A stretch of 64,000 nucleotides of DNA from Buxus sempervirens. Taxonomy: Eukaryota; Streptophyta; Magnoliopsida; Buxales; Buxaceae. Below the pieces are notes generated by a model. That model searched no databases, was not told the origin of the DNA, and was given only the letters and a program-made list of their open reading frames with translations. Shown piece by piece: positions 63,506-64,000 of the stretch. Within the stretch, counting starts at the first letter, position 1. Each line of letters opens with the position of its first letter. Both the position numbers and the translations under genes were made by a program. The stretch is taken from NCBI GenBank assembly GCA_947561395.2, contig OX387193.1:16934534-16998533 (forward strand), read 5' to 3'.

Positions 63506-63790
63506 AATATTAGATTTTTAATGTTTCTATTAACAAATCCAAGAAATCTCGAAGATAAGCAAATGCATAAACTCTTATGAAGAGCACAAACCCCTGTTCA
63601 TTATTGGAGCATACACCAAAATAGAAGGAAAAGCTAGCACAAAGCTCCCAGTGAATTCCTAATAATACCCCACCACCTACTAAAAATATATTTCCCATAG
63701 AGGAACCATAAATAATTAGCTTTAGATAATTAGGAAGAGGGTTCTTCCAAATAAGAAAAGAAAAAGATGGTGGAGGAAAATGATAGATGG
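63506..63790 (-). mobile_element. LINE RNase H remnant, N-terminal half
   Basis: The minus strand reads WKNPLPNYLKLIIYGSSMGN, then VGGGVLLGIHWELCASFSFY, FGVCSNNEQGFVLFIR, and LLIETLKI. This is the start of a LINE RNase H domain, with the usual catalytic Asp of 'DGSS' changed to Tyr. Together with 53705-54030 it forms one interrupted domain. Confidence 0.78.
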
Positions 63791-64000
63791 GTAAGCAACC
63801 TTTTTAAGAGTTAACTTGTCAAGCATTGAAGGTCTTCATTTGGGAGAAAAAAAGAAACATAGTTTATTGAATGCGAGAGTTAGCTTTATACAATTAATAA
63901 GAAGAAAAATGTTGTGGAGTATTTTAATAAAAAAAAAGGGAAAAAGAAATAAGAGAACGTGTATCAAACCGTTTGGGAAATGGTACCTTATTATATGCGG
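63791..64000. other. window end, nothing supported
   Basis: AT-rich sequence probably continuing the LINE remnant or its flank; no motif is recognised in the remaining 210 bases. Confidence 0.4.

Overview
This is plant nuclear DNA, most likely from a eudicot. It is AT-rich, its genes have GT-AG introns, and it carries a FAR1-related transcription factor, a SUPPRESSOR OF ABI3-5 (SUA) type splicing factor, plant SINEs, LINE remnants, hAT and Mutator MITEs, CACTA elements and 5-bp-TSD LTR-like units. I cannot name the species. All calls come from reading the sequence; no similarity search was run.

Layout. 1-12.6 kb is gene-poor: a hAT-type element (678-1413), a Mutator-type MITE filled with a GGTACC minisatellite (6064-6630), a tRNA-derived SINE (6823-7023), and a hAT MITE (10210-10441) at the edge of a palindrome-bearing repeat that recurs inverted near 27.5 kb. 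12643-15435 (+) is an intact three-exon FAR1-RELATED SEQUENCE gene of 877 residues. 17.4-25.1 kb is transposon-derived: a frameshifted plant-transposon protein (-), a 72-bp tandem array, a 22-bp minisatellite, and a 15-exon Ulp1-like cysteine protease gene (-) that keeps its catalytic residues but has two in-frame stops.

30067-47469 (-), with a 5'UTR exon at about 48.9-49.1 kb, is a complete SUA/RBM5-like gene. I resolved 15 coding exons that join in phase to 1076 residues: RD/RS-rich region, RRM1, RanBP2 zinc finger, RRM2, OCRE, G-patch. One intron (33933-43820, 9.9 kb) is swollen by two LINE remnants, a SINE, a 2.47-kb solo-LTR-like unit and a hAT-like element.

49.3-64 kb is a nest of transposons. 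A TGTAA...TTAYA unit with a CTTGA duplication (50079-53215) holds a CACTA element (51435-52573/52622). A second, 9.5-kb CACTA-type element (54031-63505) split the RNase H domain of a LINE, carries an unprocessed pseudogene fragment of eIF1/SUI1, and was itself hit by another TGTAA-type unit (54592-60985) that holds a further copy (about 55075-58064). The order of insertion can be read from the target duplications.

The two host genes are an intact FRS transcription factor and an SUA splicing regulator; they are not visibly linked in function. The most novel material is the TGTAA...TTACA family with a conserved acidic mini-ORF behind a splice-acceptor-like site, and the gene-capturing CACTA element.
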